A DNA stretch of 64,000 bases from positions 348,501 to 412,500 of the forward strand of contig JASXTE010000001.1 in NCBI GenBank assembly GCA_030280995.1, written 5' to 3'. Positions 10,440 to 19,503 of this stretch are shown one piece after another (within the stretch, counting starts at the first letter, position 1; each line of letters opens with the position of its first letter). The notes beneath the pieces are model-generated. The model saw nothing but the letters and a program-made list of their open reading frames with translations, ran no database searches and had not been told where the DNA came from. The translations under genes and the position numbers were made by a program. Source of the stretch: Hemileia vastatrix (lineage: Eukaryota > Basidiomycota > Pucciniomycetes > Pucciniales > Zaghouaniaceae).

Positions 10440-10640
10440 AATATAATAATAATTTTGATTTAATTAATTAATATTTTTTTTATTTTTTTTTTGTTTTTTT
10501 TTATTTTATTTTATTTATTATTTTTTATTTATTTATTTTTTATTATTTATATATATATATTTTTTTTTTTTTTTATTTATTTTTTTTTATTTTTTTTTTT
10601 AATTTAATTTTTTTTTTTTTTTTTTTAAATTTTATTTTAA
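10440..10640. repeat. T-rich simple sequence
   Basis: Runs of T with interspersed A (poly-A in the sense of the element). No reading frame. Confidence 0.9.
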
Positions 10641-10766
10641 TAAAAGATTTTAGAAAAGATAGGTTTGAAATAAAATTTAAAATTTAATTTTAAAGAAAGA
10701 TAAATGAACGTGAAAAGAAAGATAAAAAAAGGTAAAAAGAATTATCAAAATTTAAAATTTAAAAGA

Positions 10767-11230
10767 TGCCCCCTGGCCATTTGATGAGCCGTACCCTCGA
10801 CATCATACCCACATCCAAGTGCAACTTGATGTGGTTACACAATTCAAGAAATTGAAAAGAAAATAAAATAAATGAAATTTTTAGAAGATAATTTTTATAA
10901 TGATGATCACTGGGTGGGCTCCCTCCAATTTATAAAAATGATTAGAGACCACCAGTGAGCATCACCTTTACAATAATTCATAATATATATTAAAGAAAAG
11001 AAATCACAGTCTAACATAAAAAATCAAAAACAAAATAAAAAAAAAACTTGAATCCGGCGTTGAGAGCGGTGTCTCTTGATTCGTTCCAGTTTATAGTCTT
11101 AGTGGACTTCCTAAAATTAAAAGACAAAGCCAGAATTCAACTAGAAACAGGGAAAATTTTGGAAACGAACATTATGGGGTAATTGTGCATAGAGCAGCCA
11201 GCCCATCAATTACCCCCACACTTGCCAATA
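10767..11230 (-). promoter_or_regulatory. Structured 3' modules of A2
   Basis: Four foldable blocks recur in family C. (1) about 10800-10840: CCACATCcAAGT / ACTTGATGTGG. (2) about 10903-10962: TCACTGGGTGG / CCACCAGTGA around CTCCCTCCAAT. (3) an AGTTTA stem-loop at 11087. (4) 11176-11216: GGGGTAATTG / CAATTACCCC with a 21-nt loop containing AGAGCAGCCAGCCC. A fifth stem, AAGAAGGTTC / GAAC-a-CTTCTT, follows at about 11240-11267. The strand on which they act is not known; they lie in the 3' part of the element transcript. Confidence 0.6.
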
Positions 11231-11433
11231 TTAAATTAAGAAGGTTCCCCTGTGAACACTTCTTCCAATAAATTTTAAAATTTTTCCAACACTATCTTCA
11301 CCCATATTTTAAGAATTTTTAATTTTGAAAATTTTCAATGAAGGTTTTCTTGCATTTCGTTATGTTTCATCACAGTTTCGTCGCCCATATGCAGTGTAAT
11401 GATAGTAAAGTATTTTTGATAAAAATAAGAAGA

Positions 11434-11556
11434 TAGTTTATACTCGTTGCGGAGGAATCCATAAAATTTCGTAGATATCATAGTTTATCCTCATTGCGGA
11501 GGAATCCATAAATTTAATAAAAGTCATTAAAATTGTAGTTTATCCTCATTTCGGAG
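11434..11556. promoter_or_regulatory. Stem-loop cluster directly after the pol stop
   Basis: Three AGTTTAT-MCTC-N6-GAGG motifs (11434, 11481, 11536). In the sense of the element the last begins immediately after the pol TAA (11559-11557) as CTC-CGAAAT-GAG followed by GATAAACTA. The same arrangement follows the gag stop at 15898. Confidence 0.65.
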
Positions 11557-14500
11557 TTAGACTTCGGCACTCCTGGTGCCTCTAGGATAGAACCGTTTCA
11601 CTTGATCGGCCGCTACCCTCTTCTTCAATACTACTCCATCCAACTCTTCTAGCACATATGAACCGCCGGAAACTTGCTCCTTGATTTTATACGGTCCATT
11701 CCACCTATCTGCAAACATTTTTCCCCACTGACTTTCCAAACTCCTATTATACACCAAGACCATATCTTCTGGGTTCAAAGGTTTCCTTAATCGATGTGCC
11801 AACCGCTCATCCCAATATCTAACTGATTGATTTCGGATCTTCATCATCCGCGAATATGCCTTTTCTAAATATTCTTCTTTCTTTTCTAGCTGCATCATTC
11901 TTGCACACAATAATTCTTCAGTAGTTTTGACCGTGTCCCAGTCAACTCCAAGATATGATTCAGCTTCTAAATCAACCGGTAAAACTGCTTTCTGTCCAAA
12001 AACAAGTTCATAAGGTGAAAATCCGGTCGTCCTTTTGGCAGTGATTCGATCAGCAAATAAAACTAAAGGTAAATAGTGCCTCCACTTTTCGGCACTCGTC
12101 CCACACATTTTAACTAAAGCATCCTTAATAACTTGATGCCCTCTTTCAACCATGCCTTCAGCTTCAGGATAATATGGGGTTGCTACCCTAACCTTTGATC
12201 CAACTTTCAATACGGCCTCCTTAAACTCTGTCCCGAATTCAGGACCTCCATCTACCGTCACCAACTTCATCACCCCATACCTATATACCCAATTATTCAA
12301 AAAGAATTCTGCCACATTTTTGGCAGTTAAATTAATAAGAGGCGCTGCCTCTACCCAACCAGATAAATCATCTCTGGCCACAATTAAATATTTATACCGT
12401 CCCTCTTTAATATGAACGGCATCTAAACTAACTCTCCCAAAGAGTGTATTTTCACCGGTCGCGCGTCCAGGTTCTTTTGGCCTTAAATAACTTCGTCTTT
12501 GACATTCTTCGCATGACTGAACCCACTGTTTAACAGCCATCTTCATGCCAGGCCACCAAAATCGATCAGAAATTCTTCTAAACGTTTCTCCCATGCCTCT
12601 ATGCCCGAGATCTTCATGCAGTGATTTCAAAACTAATTCTTGCCCCTTCTCTTGAGTTATAACTACTTGAGGATTTGGATACCTCCTCCTCATTAAACGT
12701 CGACCAGATAGGTAAAACGTAGATGACTTCCTCTTGATAGCCACCCATTCATCGTCTTCACAATCTTCTGGCCTCTCTAAAGTCAACAAATATTTGACTA
12801 ACAAAAAATAAAAACCAGTCTGACCCCAGACTTCATCTTGAAAATCTATTAATATAACATCAATAGGGACTTCTCTATCACCAATATCACCTGCACATGA
12901 ATGAGCCAATAATCGTTGACCCCTAAATAAATTTTTAATCGAGCTATGTCGACGTTTTTCTTCTGAACCTTTGGATCCTTCGAAAACCGTATTTGAAAAT
13001 ACCTCTTTCTCTGTATCCACCTTTTTATTTAAATTCTCTAATTCTCCAACATATACACCATTCCTTAATTTACTACTATCCCACACTACCAATCCATCTT
13101 CCTCTACATACACTACATCTTCTTCTACCTCCTCTCTGCCGAATTTATCTACACCTTTTCCAACACCTTTATTAACATAAAAACTATTTTCCAGTTTATC
13201 CTCTTGGTGGAGGTCATCATCATCATAATCTAAACACAATAGTCCTGCCAGTTTAACCTCATGGGGGAGGTATGGAAAGTCTTCAGCTCCTTTAGTGCTG
13301 GCTTTGATAATAGGTATATCTTCATCGAACTCTTCTGAGTCTGAATCTTCTTCAGTGGGTGGTCTCCTTGATAAACCATCTGGCATAGTAAAAGTTTTGC
13401 CAGGCTTATGAACTAAATCAAACGAAAAATGTTGAATAAAAGCTACCCATCTCGTCATGGGTGCGTTCGGTAAACTTGGGGAATTAATCATCTGGATTAA
13501 CGATTTCGCATCCACTTGCAACTCAAAATGTTGCCCCCACAAAATATGCTGAAGTTTCTTCAGTATTTTCTCCACACCACATAATTCCAATTTTGGTTGA
13601 GAATATCTTGATTCGACCTCAGTAAATATTACAGATTCATACCTAACTGGCCTGATGTAACCAGCTTTATCCATCTGAGACAGAACCGCCCCAGCTGCAA
13701 CCTGACTTGAATCAACTGCTAAATAAATTCTACCAGCATCTTTTCCATAATCTAACTTGTGCAGGACTAAATCCTTCCCCACAACCTCCTTCAACTTCAC
13801 AAACGCCTTCTCACACTCTTCATCCCACTCCCAGTCTGCATCCTTTCTCGTTAACCGTCTCAATGGAGCTGCCAATGAAGAAAAGTCCTTGATAAACATT
13901 CTAACATATACGCAAACGCCTAAAAACCCTCTAACTTCGGTCGTATTCTTGGGTCTTGGCCAGGACTGAATTTGGTTAACTTTCTTCTTGGACATAATCC
14001 TACCCTCTCTACATACCACATGGCCTAATATTTCTAAGGCTGGCACACAACATGAAAATTTTGAACCTGAAATAGTTAAACCAGCCTCTTCAATTCGAAA
14101 CAAGATTCTTTCTAAAGTAATTGCAAACTCCCAAATGAATTTGCGTATCCCGGGATTCTCTTCCAACACCTGGTTATCATAGTCGGTTGTTGGTCCCTTA
14201 ATTCCTCCATCATCTATAAAGATTCCAGCATATTGTGGAATTTCATCTTGAAGGATCCAAGCCATCTGAGCTTGATAAACTGCAACCGAATTTGTTGCTC
14301 CTTGAGGTAATCTTGTTAACTGTAAACGTCCAAGTGGCGTATCGAATGTAGTGAGAGGCCTTGAGTCCGGATGTAACTCTCTCTCATCATATCCACCCAT
14401 AATATCTCCCAAACCATAGCACACTCTCCCTGCAAACGCTTCGACAAACTCCTCAGCACTAGGCGGTATCCCAGCATCCTTTATTGTAACCCTATTTAAT

Positions 14501-15840
14501 TCCCTAAGATCATGAACAACTCTAAGCTTGCCATTCGGTTTCTTGATACAAAATACCGGACTAGAATAACTTGACGTTGATTGCTCATACAGTCCAGTGC
14601 GTATCCGTTCTCTGACAACTTCAATATAGGCTTCTTTTAATGCAGCCGGAATAGGAATCGGTTTCTGCTGCCACGGTTCATGACATACCACAGGAATCTT
14701 GTAAGGCTCCCCATAGGAATGCTTCAACACACCCCTCTCCTCTTCTTCAAAAGCAATGGCCTTCTCTCGCTTGACCATCACATCCAACAACAACTTCTTC
14801 TCTTCTCCAGACAACCAACCATAAGGTCCAAAATTAACAACACCCAGTCTCTCAAAAGTGATTCTTGACGTCTCAGAAAATTCAGGCGGATTCTTTACCA
14901 AGGGACTTTCATAAGGATCTCTTGATAACCTTGGTCTTCTCAAGGGTGGATTTAATTCAGCAGGTAGCGGTTCATTAATAGGTCGAACTTTATTTGCTAC
15001 TTTCTTATATTTGGCTGCCTCCACATCTAAATTAACTTGAGGTAAAACATTTTCTTTTGTATCGCCATTAAAACTTTCATCAAATGAATCTTCTTCATCG
15101 CCAGAATTAGAATAAGAAAAATTAGAAAAATATTTTATTTCATTTTTAAATTTTACCCTTTTCTCCTTTCCCTCGTCTAATTTATAAACAGATTTTCCAA
15201 CACCTTTGCTTCCCTTATCCAACAGTAAATCACCCGTAAAGAAAGTTGGCAGTTTACCCTCTTGCTGGAGGACCGGAATTAAATTTTCACAAAAATTATT
15301 TTTTTGAGTTTTAATTATACTGAGATTTTTTATCGTATTTTGATGTGATATTTGCAGTTTACCCTCTTGCTGGAGGTCCGTAATAGAAGGAGATAATTGC
15401 AGTTTAACCTCTTGCTGGAGGCCCCGAATAACATTTTCACATAAGTTATTTTTTTGTGTTTTACTTATACTGAGATTTTTAATCGAGTTTTGATGTAATT
15501 TTTGCAGTTTACCCTCTTGCTGGAGGTCTGAAAACATACCCTTCCAATTTTTATCCAACCTAATTTGGCCCATTTTGCCTTTTTCACCGTTTTTAAATTT
15601 AATAGAAAAACCGGGTAAATCCAATAAACATATAGAAAAGTCCAAAACGTATTTGCACTCCAAAGTAATATTAACAGAAAATAATTGAGAATCCACTTGA
15701 ATTATCCTTAAGTGAGCTGACCTATTGCAATCCGGGATCTCATCCTGAGGAGAGATTACAACATTTGAGCGATCAGCCCCTGCTACCCCAAAAAATGAGG
15801 GCATCCATAATAATTTGAATCCTGAATAAATTGAAGACAT
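11557..15840 (-). CDS. pol: Gypsy pol polyprotein (reverse transcriptase, RNase H, integrase) of A2
   Basis: Open frame of 1427 residues. Reverse transcriptase lies at about 400-600: catalytic Asp at 479 in GLGDIMGG, then FIDD at 541-544 in place of YxDD. RNase H is at about 705-800 (LAVDSS, ELCG, QVDAKS). An acidic spacer of about 250 residues follows. The integrase has an HHCC finger at about 1075-1113, catalytic D1140, D1197 and E1232 (D-x34-E), and a GPYKIKE...GGSYVLEELDG module near 1380. The N-terminal 300 residues are not conserved and carry repeated DLQQEGKLQ segments that arise from stem-loop motifs in the DNA. I find no protease motif. The ATG at 15840 is in the same frame as gag, two stops downstream (TAA, TGA). 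A stem-loop sits in the gap. It copies element RNA into DNA and inserts it. Confidence 0.95.
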   Translation of the reverse strand: MSSIYSGFKLLWMPSFFGVAGADRSNVVISPQDEIPDCNRSAHLRIIQVDSQLFSVNITLECKYVLDFSICLLDLPGFSIKFKNGEKGKMGQIRLDKNWKGMFSDLQQEGKLQKLHQNSIKNLSISKTQKNNLCENVIRGLQQEVKLQLSPSITDLQQEGKLQISHQNTIKNLSIIKTQKNNFCENLIPVLQQEGKLPTFFTGDLLLDKGSKGVGKSVYKLDEGKEKRVKFKNEIKYFSNFSYSNSGDEEDSFDESFNGDTKENVLPQVNLDVEAAKYKKVANKVRPINEPLPAELNPPLRRPRLSRDPYESPLVKNPPEFSETSRITFERLGVVNFGPYGWLSGEEKKLLLDVMVKREKAIAFEEEERGVLKHSYGEPYKIPVVCHEPWQQKPIPIPAALKEAYIEVVRERIRTGLYEQSTSSYSSPVFCIKKPNGKLRVVHDLRELNRVTIKDAGIPPSAEEFVEAFAGRVCYGLGDIMGGYDERELHPDSRPLTTFDTPLGRLQLTRLPQGATNSVAVYQAQMAWILQDEIPQYAGIFIDDGGIKGPTTDYDNQVLEENPGIRKFIWEFAITLERILFRIEEAGLTISGSKFSCCVPALEILGHVVCREGRIMSKKKVNQIQSWPRPKNTTEVRGFLGVCVYVRMFIKDFSSLAAPLRRLTRKDADWEWDEECEKAFVKLKEVVGKDLVLHKLDYGKDAGRIYLAVDSSQVAAGAVLSQMDKAGYIRPVRYESVIFTEVESRYSQPKLELCGVEKILKKLQHILWGQHFELQVDAKSLIQMINSPSLPNAPMTRWVAFIQHFSFDLVHKPGKTFTMPDGLSRRPPTEEDSDSEEFDEDIPIIKASTKGAEDFPYLPHEVKLAGLLCLDYDDDDLHQEDKLENSFYVNKGVGKGVDKFGREEVEEDVVYVEEDGLVVWDSSKLRNGVYVGELENLNKKVDTEKEVFSNTVFEGSKGSEEKRRHSSIKNLFRGQRLLAHSCAGDIGDREVPIDVILIDFQDEVWGQTGFYFLLVKYLLTLERPEDCEDDEWVAIKRKSSTFYLSGRRLMRRRYPNPQVVITQEKGQELVLKSLHEDLGHRGMGETFRRISDRFWWPGMKMAVKQWVQSCEECQRRSYLRPKEPGRATGENTLFGRVSLDAVHIKEGRYKYLIVARDDLSGWVEAAPLINLTAKNVAEFFLNNWVYRYGVMKLVTVDGGPEFGTEFKEAVLKVGSKVRVATPYYPEAEGMVERGHQVIKDALVKMCGTSAEKWRHYLPLVLFADRITAKRTTGFSPYELVFGQKAVLPVDLEAESYLGVDWDTVKTTEELLCARMMQLEKKEEYLEKAYSRMMKIRNQSVRYWDERLAHRLRKPLNPEDMVLVYNRSLESQWGKMFADRWNGPYKIKEQVSGGSYVLEELDGVVLKKRVAADQVKRFYPRGTRSAEV

Positions 15841-15872
15841 AACAATAAAAAAAAAATTTCAGCCGAGTTTAG

Positions 15873-15897
15873 GTAGTTTATCCTCATTTCGGAGGAA
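15873..15897. promoter_or_regulatory. Stem-loop at the gag-pol junction of A2
   Basis: In the sense of the element the gag stop TAA is followed by TTCCTC-CGAAAT-GAGGATAAACTA, then an in-frame TGA and the pol ATG. The stem-loop lies between stop and restart, where signals for readthrough or reinitiation would be expected; this role is inferred. Confidence 0.5.
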
Positions 15898-17097
15898 TTA
15901 AATTCTTGATATCCCCTGGAGATAATCCATAATTTTGCCCCAAGGGCTTTTCCACCGATTCCATAAAACCCAAAAATAAATTCCCAGAATTTGTCCTATA
16001 AAAGGACATAAAAAATAAACTACCTTTTTCCAAAATATGAGTGCATCCACTTTATGCACCCTATTGTCCAATGGCACTACACTCTCTATTAGTGCAGGAA
16101 AAACCATATCCTCCATAAAAATCTCTTCCTGAGATTGAAACAAATCCACCATACATATACCAGATTCATAAACCATATCCACATCTGAATTGCAGACAGT
16201 CTCCGCTTTTGAAGACAAAACCTGAGGTAAATATTCCTCTAAATCAAATTCCAAATTATCCAAAACAAAATTATCGCCAACATCCAAATTTTCTTCATCA
16301 GTGACAATAATATCTTCATCTTCAGAAACCTCTTCTTTCCAAACAGAAGAGTCAACAAAAATAATATCTTCAGACTGGAAAAAATCTTCAGGAATGGCTG
16401 AATCCGGAATTTCATCAGTAACTAGTTCTTTTACACCATCCTCTTCTATCTCTTGAGTGACCAAAGTGTCTTCTCCAGAGTCCAAATCAACAGAGTTATG
16501 AGTATCCAGATGTTCCAAAATAACCTTCTTTAGCACCTCCATACCAGGAATCCTAGTTTCTCCATCTGGGAGATCCTTCATTAAATTCGCATTAATAAGC
16601 ACCATCAAAACATCTTTCTTAACCTTTTCCCCCATAGCATCCCAAAAAACATACTTTGATGCATTATCATGAAATAAAATTTCATACTCCAACAAATAAT
16701 CCAGAACCACCTGAAATTCAACCATAAACTGATGATACTGATGCAGAGATGTTACACCACCTTTTGATTCCCATTTCCTAGCTATATCCTTTAGATCCTC
16801 CAATGAATAAACTTTTGGCCACCTTTTTTCCATTTCCATCTTGAGCTTTCTCCAATCTTGATCTTTATAACCATCCATAGAAATAACCTCCTTTTCCACC
16901 TCTCTGTCCAAAATAAAGAACCTAATCTGCTTCACCATATCCAAAGGTAAAGCACCATCAATCGCAGCAGCAGCTTCATACCTGCTAATGAACCATTTAA
17001 CCTCCTCCCCATCAAACTTTGGGCCATCCCAAGAAACAATTCTAACTGAGGGAGTAAGAGGGTTAGAAGATCCAGAAGCAACAGCAGAAGAAGACAT
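15898..17097 (-). CDS. gag: Gag capsid protein of A2
   Basis: 399 residues from the ATG at 17097; the upstream part of the open frame has no ATG, and A1 is out of frame there. Residues about 25-180 match family C gag (62424-63413): FDGEEVKWFISRYE, LDMVKQIRFFI, a W-rich stretch with EKRWPKV, and GGVTSLHQYHQF. This is the retrotransposon gag fold that builds the particle. The C-terminal half is strongly acidic and lacks the CCHC knuckle seen in C. The last 45 residues include a hydrophobic stretch of about 24 residues (VVYFLCPFIGQILGIYFWVL) resembling a membrane segment. It is followed by pol in the same frame after stops. Confidence 0.85.
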   Translation of the reverse strand: MSSSAVASGSSNPLTPSVRIVSWDGPKFDGEEVKWFISRYEAAAAIDGALPLDMVKQIRFFILDREVEKEVISMDGYKDQDWRKLKMEMEKRWPKVYSLEDLKDIARKWESKGGVTSLHQYHQFMVEFQVVLDYLLEYEILFHDNASKYVFWDAMGEKVKKDVLMVLINANLMKDLPDGETRIPGMEVLKKVILEHLDTHNSVDLDSGEDTLVTQEIEEDGVKELVTDEIPDSAIPEDFFQSEDIIFVDSSVWKEEVSEDEDIIVTDEENLDVGDNFVLDNLEFDLEEYLPQVLSSKAETVCNSDVDMVYESGICMVDLFQSQEEIFMEDMVFPALIESVVPLDNRVHKVDALIFWKKVVYFLCPFIGQILGIYFWVLWNRWKSPWGKIMDYLQGISRI

Positions 17098-17138
17098 CCC
17101 AATACATAAGAAAAGCGTTAACAACTGTTAAAATAACA

Positions 17139-17202
17139 AGCCTCTTGCAGGCCAATAACAAAAATCCAATTAGAGTTCCAGAGAATAAGCCTCTTGCAGG
17201 CT
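17139..17202 (-). promoter_or_regulatory. Twin leader hairpins of A2
   Basis: AGCCT-CTTGC-AGGCC (17139-17153) and AGCCT-CTTGC-AGGCT (17188-17202) lie between gag and the primer-binding site. A1 has the same pair. Position and duplication resemble packaging or dimerisation hairpins; inferred. Confidence 0.5.
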
Positions 17203-17253
17203 AAGAAAGTCCTAGATCCAAGTAAGTCCTAGAAAAAGCTAGAGATTTCGAAC

Positions 17254-17270
17254 CCCACGTTGGGCGCCAA
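17254..17270 (-). other. Primer-binding site of A2
   Basis: CCCCACGTTGGGCGCCA on the + strand, four nucleotides from the LTR. Together with the preceding TTCGAA it reads like the 3' end of a tRNA: T-loop TTCGAAC, 5-nt stem CCCAC, 7-nt acceptor GTTGGGC, G, CCA. Family C has the same site at 63463-63479. The tRNA species is not identified. Confidence 0.8.
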
Positions 17271-17274
17271 CTAT

Positions 17275-18372
17275 GGTAAGGTAAACTCTTACAGTCGCCT
17301 TGCTGTAAGCAGAATCCGGAGGAGATATGTGGATTTAGCTGAAAACCCCGTCCTTCCAATAAAAATATCAAAGTAGGTGTTCTAAATCACTAAGCTAACC
17401 AATCTACTTAGATCTGATTGATAAAAATAATGAAACTCTAAAATAATTAACGCTTATTGAGATTAAATGATTGTGGCTGTTGATAAAGAAATACTGATAA
17501 CAACAATTAAGGTGTACCAGTGAAAGATCTGAAAGATTGACTTTTATGTTTTTATAATAATTTGAATTTTTATGAGACAGCAATAATCAAGTCCCAGCGA
17601 TGAAGACCTTTCTAAAGATACCCTGTATGAAGTGTTATTTAAACTGTTGAATTGTATTTCTAAAATGTTATGTAAAAATAATAATGTTATAAGGGTATTA
17701 CAAGTTATTTTAATTTGTTGAGTAATAAAAAATGAGACTGTGGTAGTTAATGATTAAGCTGTATGATGTGTCCCCCCTCTCAATTTCGAGTTTGAGAAGC
17801 GCTTAAGTATTCCTAGTCACGTGCCTAAGTTTTCCCCTCCAGAGCTCTTCCAGAGTCAATCCGGAGCCCGTACGGAGTCGAAAGGGAGTCCGTCCGGACT
17901 TCCGGACTCAATTTAGAACCTTAAAACCATAATAAAAAATCTAGAAAAATTACACATAATAGAGCTACTTCCCCTTTACCTACCAAACTAATTTTCGTAG
18001 TCTGCGCAGCTCTAATTACCCCGTGATAATTCATCAAAGTTAAGTAATTTTTGAAAACGTAAATATTCCTATAAAACTTTAAAATTCATTAAAAAATATA
18101 AGAAAAATAGTAAAAAATTCTGGGAAAATTTCCCAAGGTTCTTGAGTGACTCGACTTAATACTTATAAACTTTTCAGACCGTAAAAAATAAGTTTTCTCC
18201 GTAAAATAAATTGTTTTCGTGTAGGCATTTGCTCGTGACCAATTTCTTCATATTTAAAACTCCAATAAATTAAATAAAACCCTTTTATAAAAAAAATAAT
18301 AACGCCAATCTTGCACGCCGTAATAACTCCATTTACAAATTTAGGTGCCGTACTAAACTTTAGGCTACCACA
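17275..18372 (-). repeat. 5' LTR of A2
   Basis: 1098 bp, TGGTAAGG...GCTACCACA on the + strand, near-identical to 8072-9170. It drives the leftward gag-pol transcript. Confidence 0.95.
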
Positions 18373-19370
18373 GCGCTAATATCCACAGCTACTCCCTCTT
18401 GAAGCACTCTCTTTGAATATGCCTTATTATAGCAATAAAACAACTCTAATAATAGTCAATCCTACTAAATCTATATATTCCCTCTATGATGCGCTCTTTC
18501 ACTTATGCTATATGAAATACACACACAGACGCACGAATGATAAAAGACTCAGAAGTATCTCTAATTTACTATTCTATATCTCTCTATATATTCTACTTAC
18601 AAAAAGACTCCCTATCTTTATCAAATAGTCCTCCTTTTTATATTTTTCCAGTACTCAAGACACAGTTCCCTAGTGGATATCCAGCACTGGCTCTAGCGCC
18701 ACATTATTAAAACAATAAATAATCTATTAGTAAACTATGTACACTGCTTGTGACAACTACGGCACCTAAAACATACCCTATGATTACTAATGCTAGTATT
18801 AACTTGTTTCACTCATACTCCACATATGCGCTTTTGACTATACCTTCGTTTTTGTTTCAGTGCTATTTTCAGGTTTGACCCATTCTAACATTGATCCTAG
18901 TCGCCTTGACTCTTGGGTAGTCTCCTGATTGAGTCCCCACTTTACTTTCTTTAATAATAAGTTCATAGTCCTAACAATTCACTTAACTAGTTAGCCTCCC
19001 TTTTTACCTGTTTCAGTAAGTTACCCAACTATCCGCAGTACAGTATACTATGCACTTGAGTCGTCCTTAAGCCATAAATCTTTCTTTAATGCGTAACAAA
19101 TAATTATTGGAAAGTCCAAATCCATATTGTTTAGCGCTTTACAGTCCTAAATCAATAACACACAATTCCCCATTGTGCGGCACATCTTGTTGCAATATCC
19201 GAGCGCACAGACCCTCAATCCTTTTCTGCGCTTCCATTTCCTTTGTTCTTTGAAACACACAAATACATATTATATTTTAGCACTACCTACTGCTCTAACT
19301 TCCTTTGTTCTTCCTGGACTTCGCGCGCTGATTGGTCTAGAATTATGCTACCTGCAAGGCGTGTACCACA
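18373..19370 (-). repeat. Left (3') LTR of element B, main part
   Basis: Matches the right B LTR (28861-29312 plus 30435-30979) with roughly 95 percent identity by eye, so B is much older than A2. It ends in GTACCACA, followed by the polypurine tract complement TCCTCCCTCT. Its missing start lies at 8026-8071 and beyond element D. Confidence 0.9.
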
Positions 19371-19503
19371 TCCTCCCTCTACTCGTGACTGTCCCCAGGA
19401 TCCCATTAATACCTGCATCTCGCAGAGTTTCCTTCCTCCATATTCTATCTTCTTCTCTTATCTTTCCTCTCCTTCTCTTATCTGTCATCCTTCATATCTT
19501 TCA

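Larger units (their letters stand above)
8072..18372 (-). mobile_element. Complete young Gypsy-like element A2
   Basis: 10,301 bp with TG...CA LTRs, a 6-bp GCGCTA duplication, primer-binding site, polypurine tract, open gag and open pol. By direct reading I count about five substitutions and one indel between the two 1.1-kb LTRs, so the insertion is recent. It lies in the left LTR of element B; the equivalent position in B's right LTR (28854-28864, AATAAGTGCTAATATCC) is the empty site. Missing compared with families B and C: a D(S/T)G protease, a gag zinc knuckle, and the antisense zinc-cluster genes. Confidence 0.93.

Noticed and set aside
12971..14870. Open frames on the + strand opposite A2 pol
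   Set aside because: They are shadows of the 1427-codon pol frame, without motifs, introns or conserved counterparts in B and C.
17248..17270. A tRNA gene fragment
   Set aside because: Only the 3' half matches, and it lies at the fixed distance from the LTR expected for a primer-binding site.
19243..19503. N-terminal extension of B gene 1 into the LTR
   Set aside because: The open frame runs upstream through the LTR edge and polypurine tract; the ATG at 19504, after a pyrimidine-rich tract, is the more plausible start.
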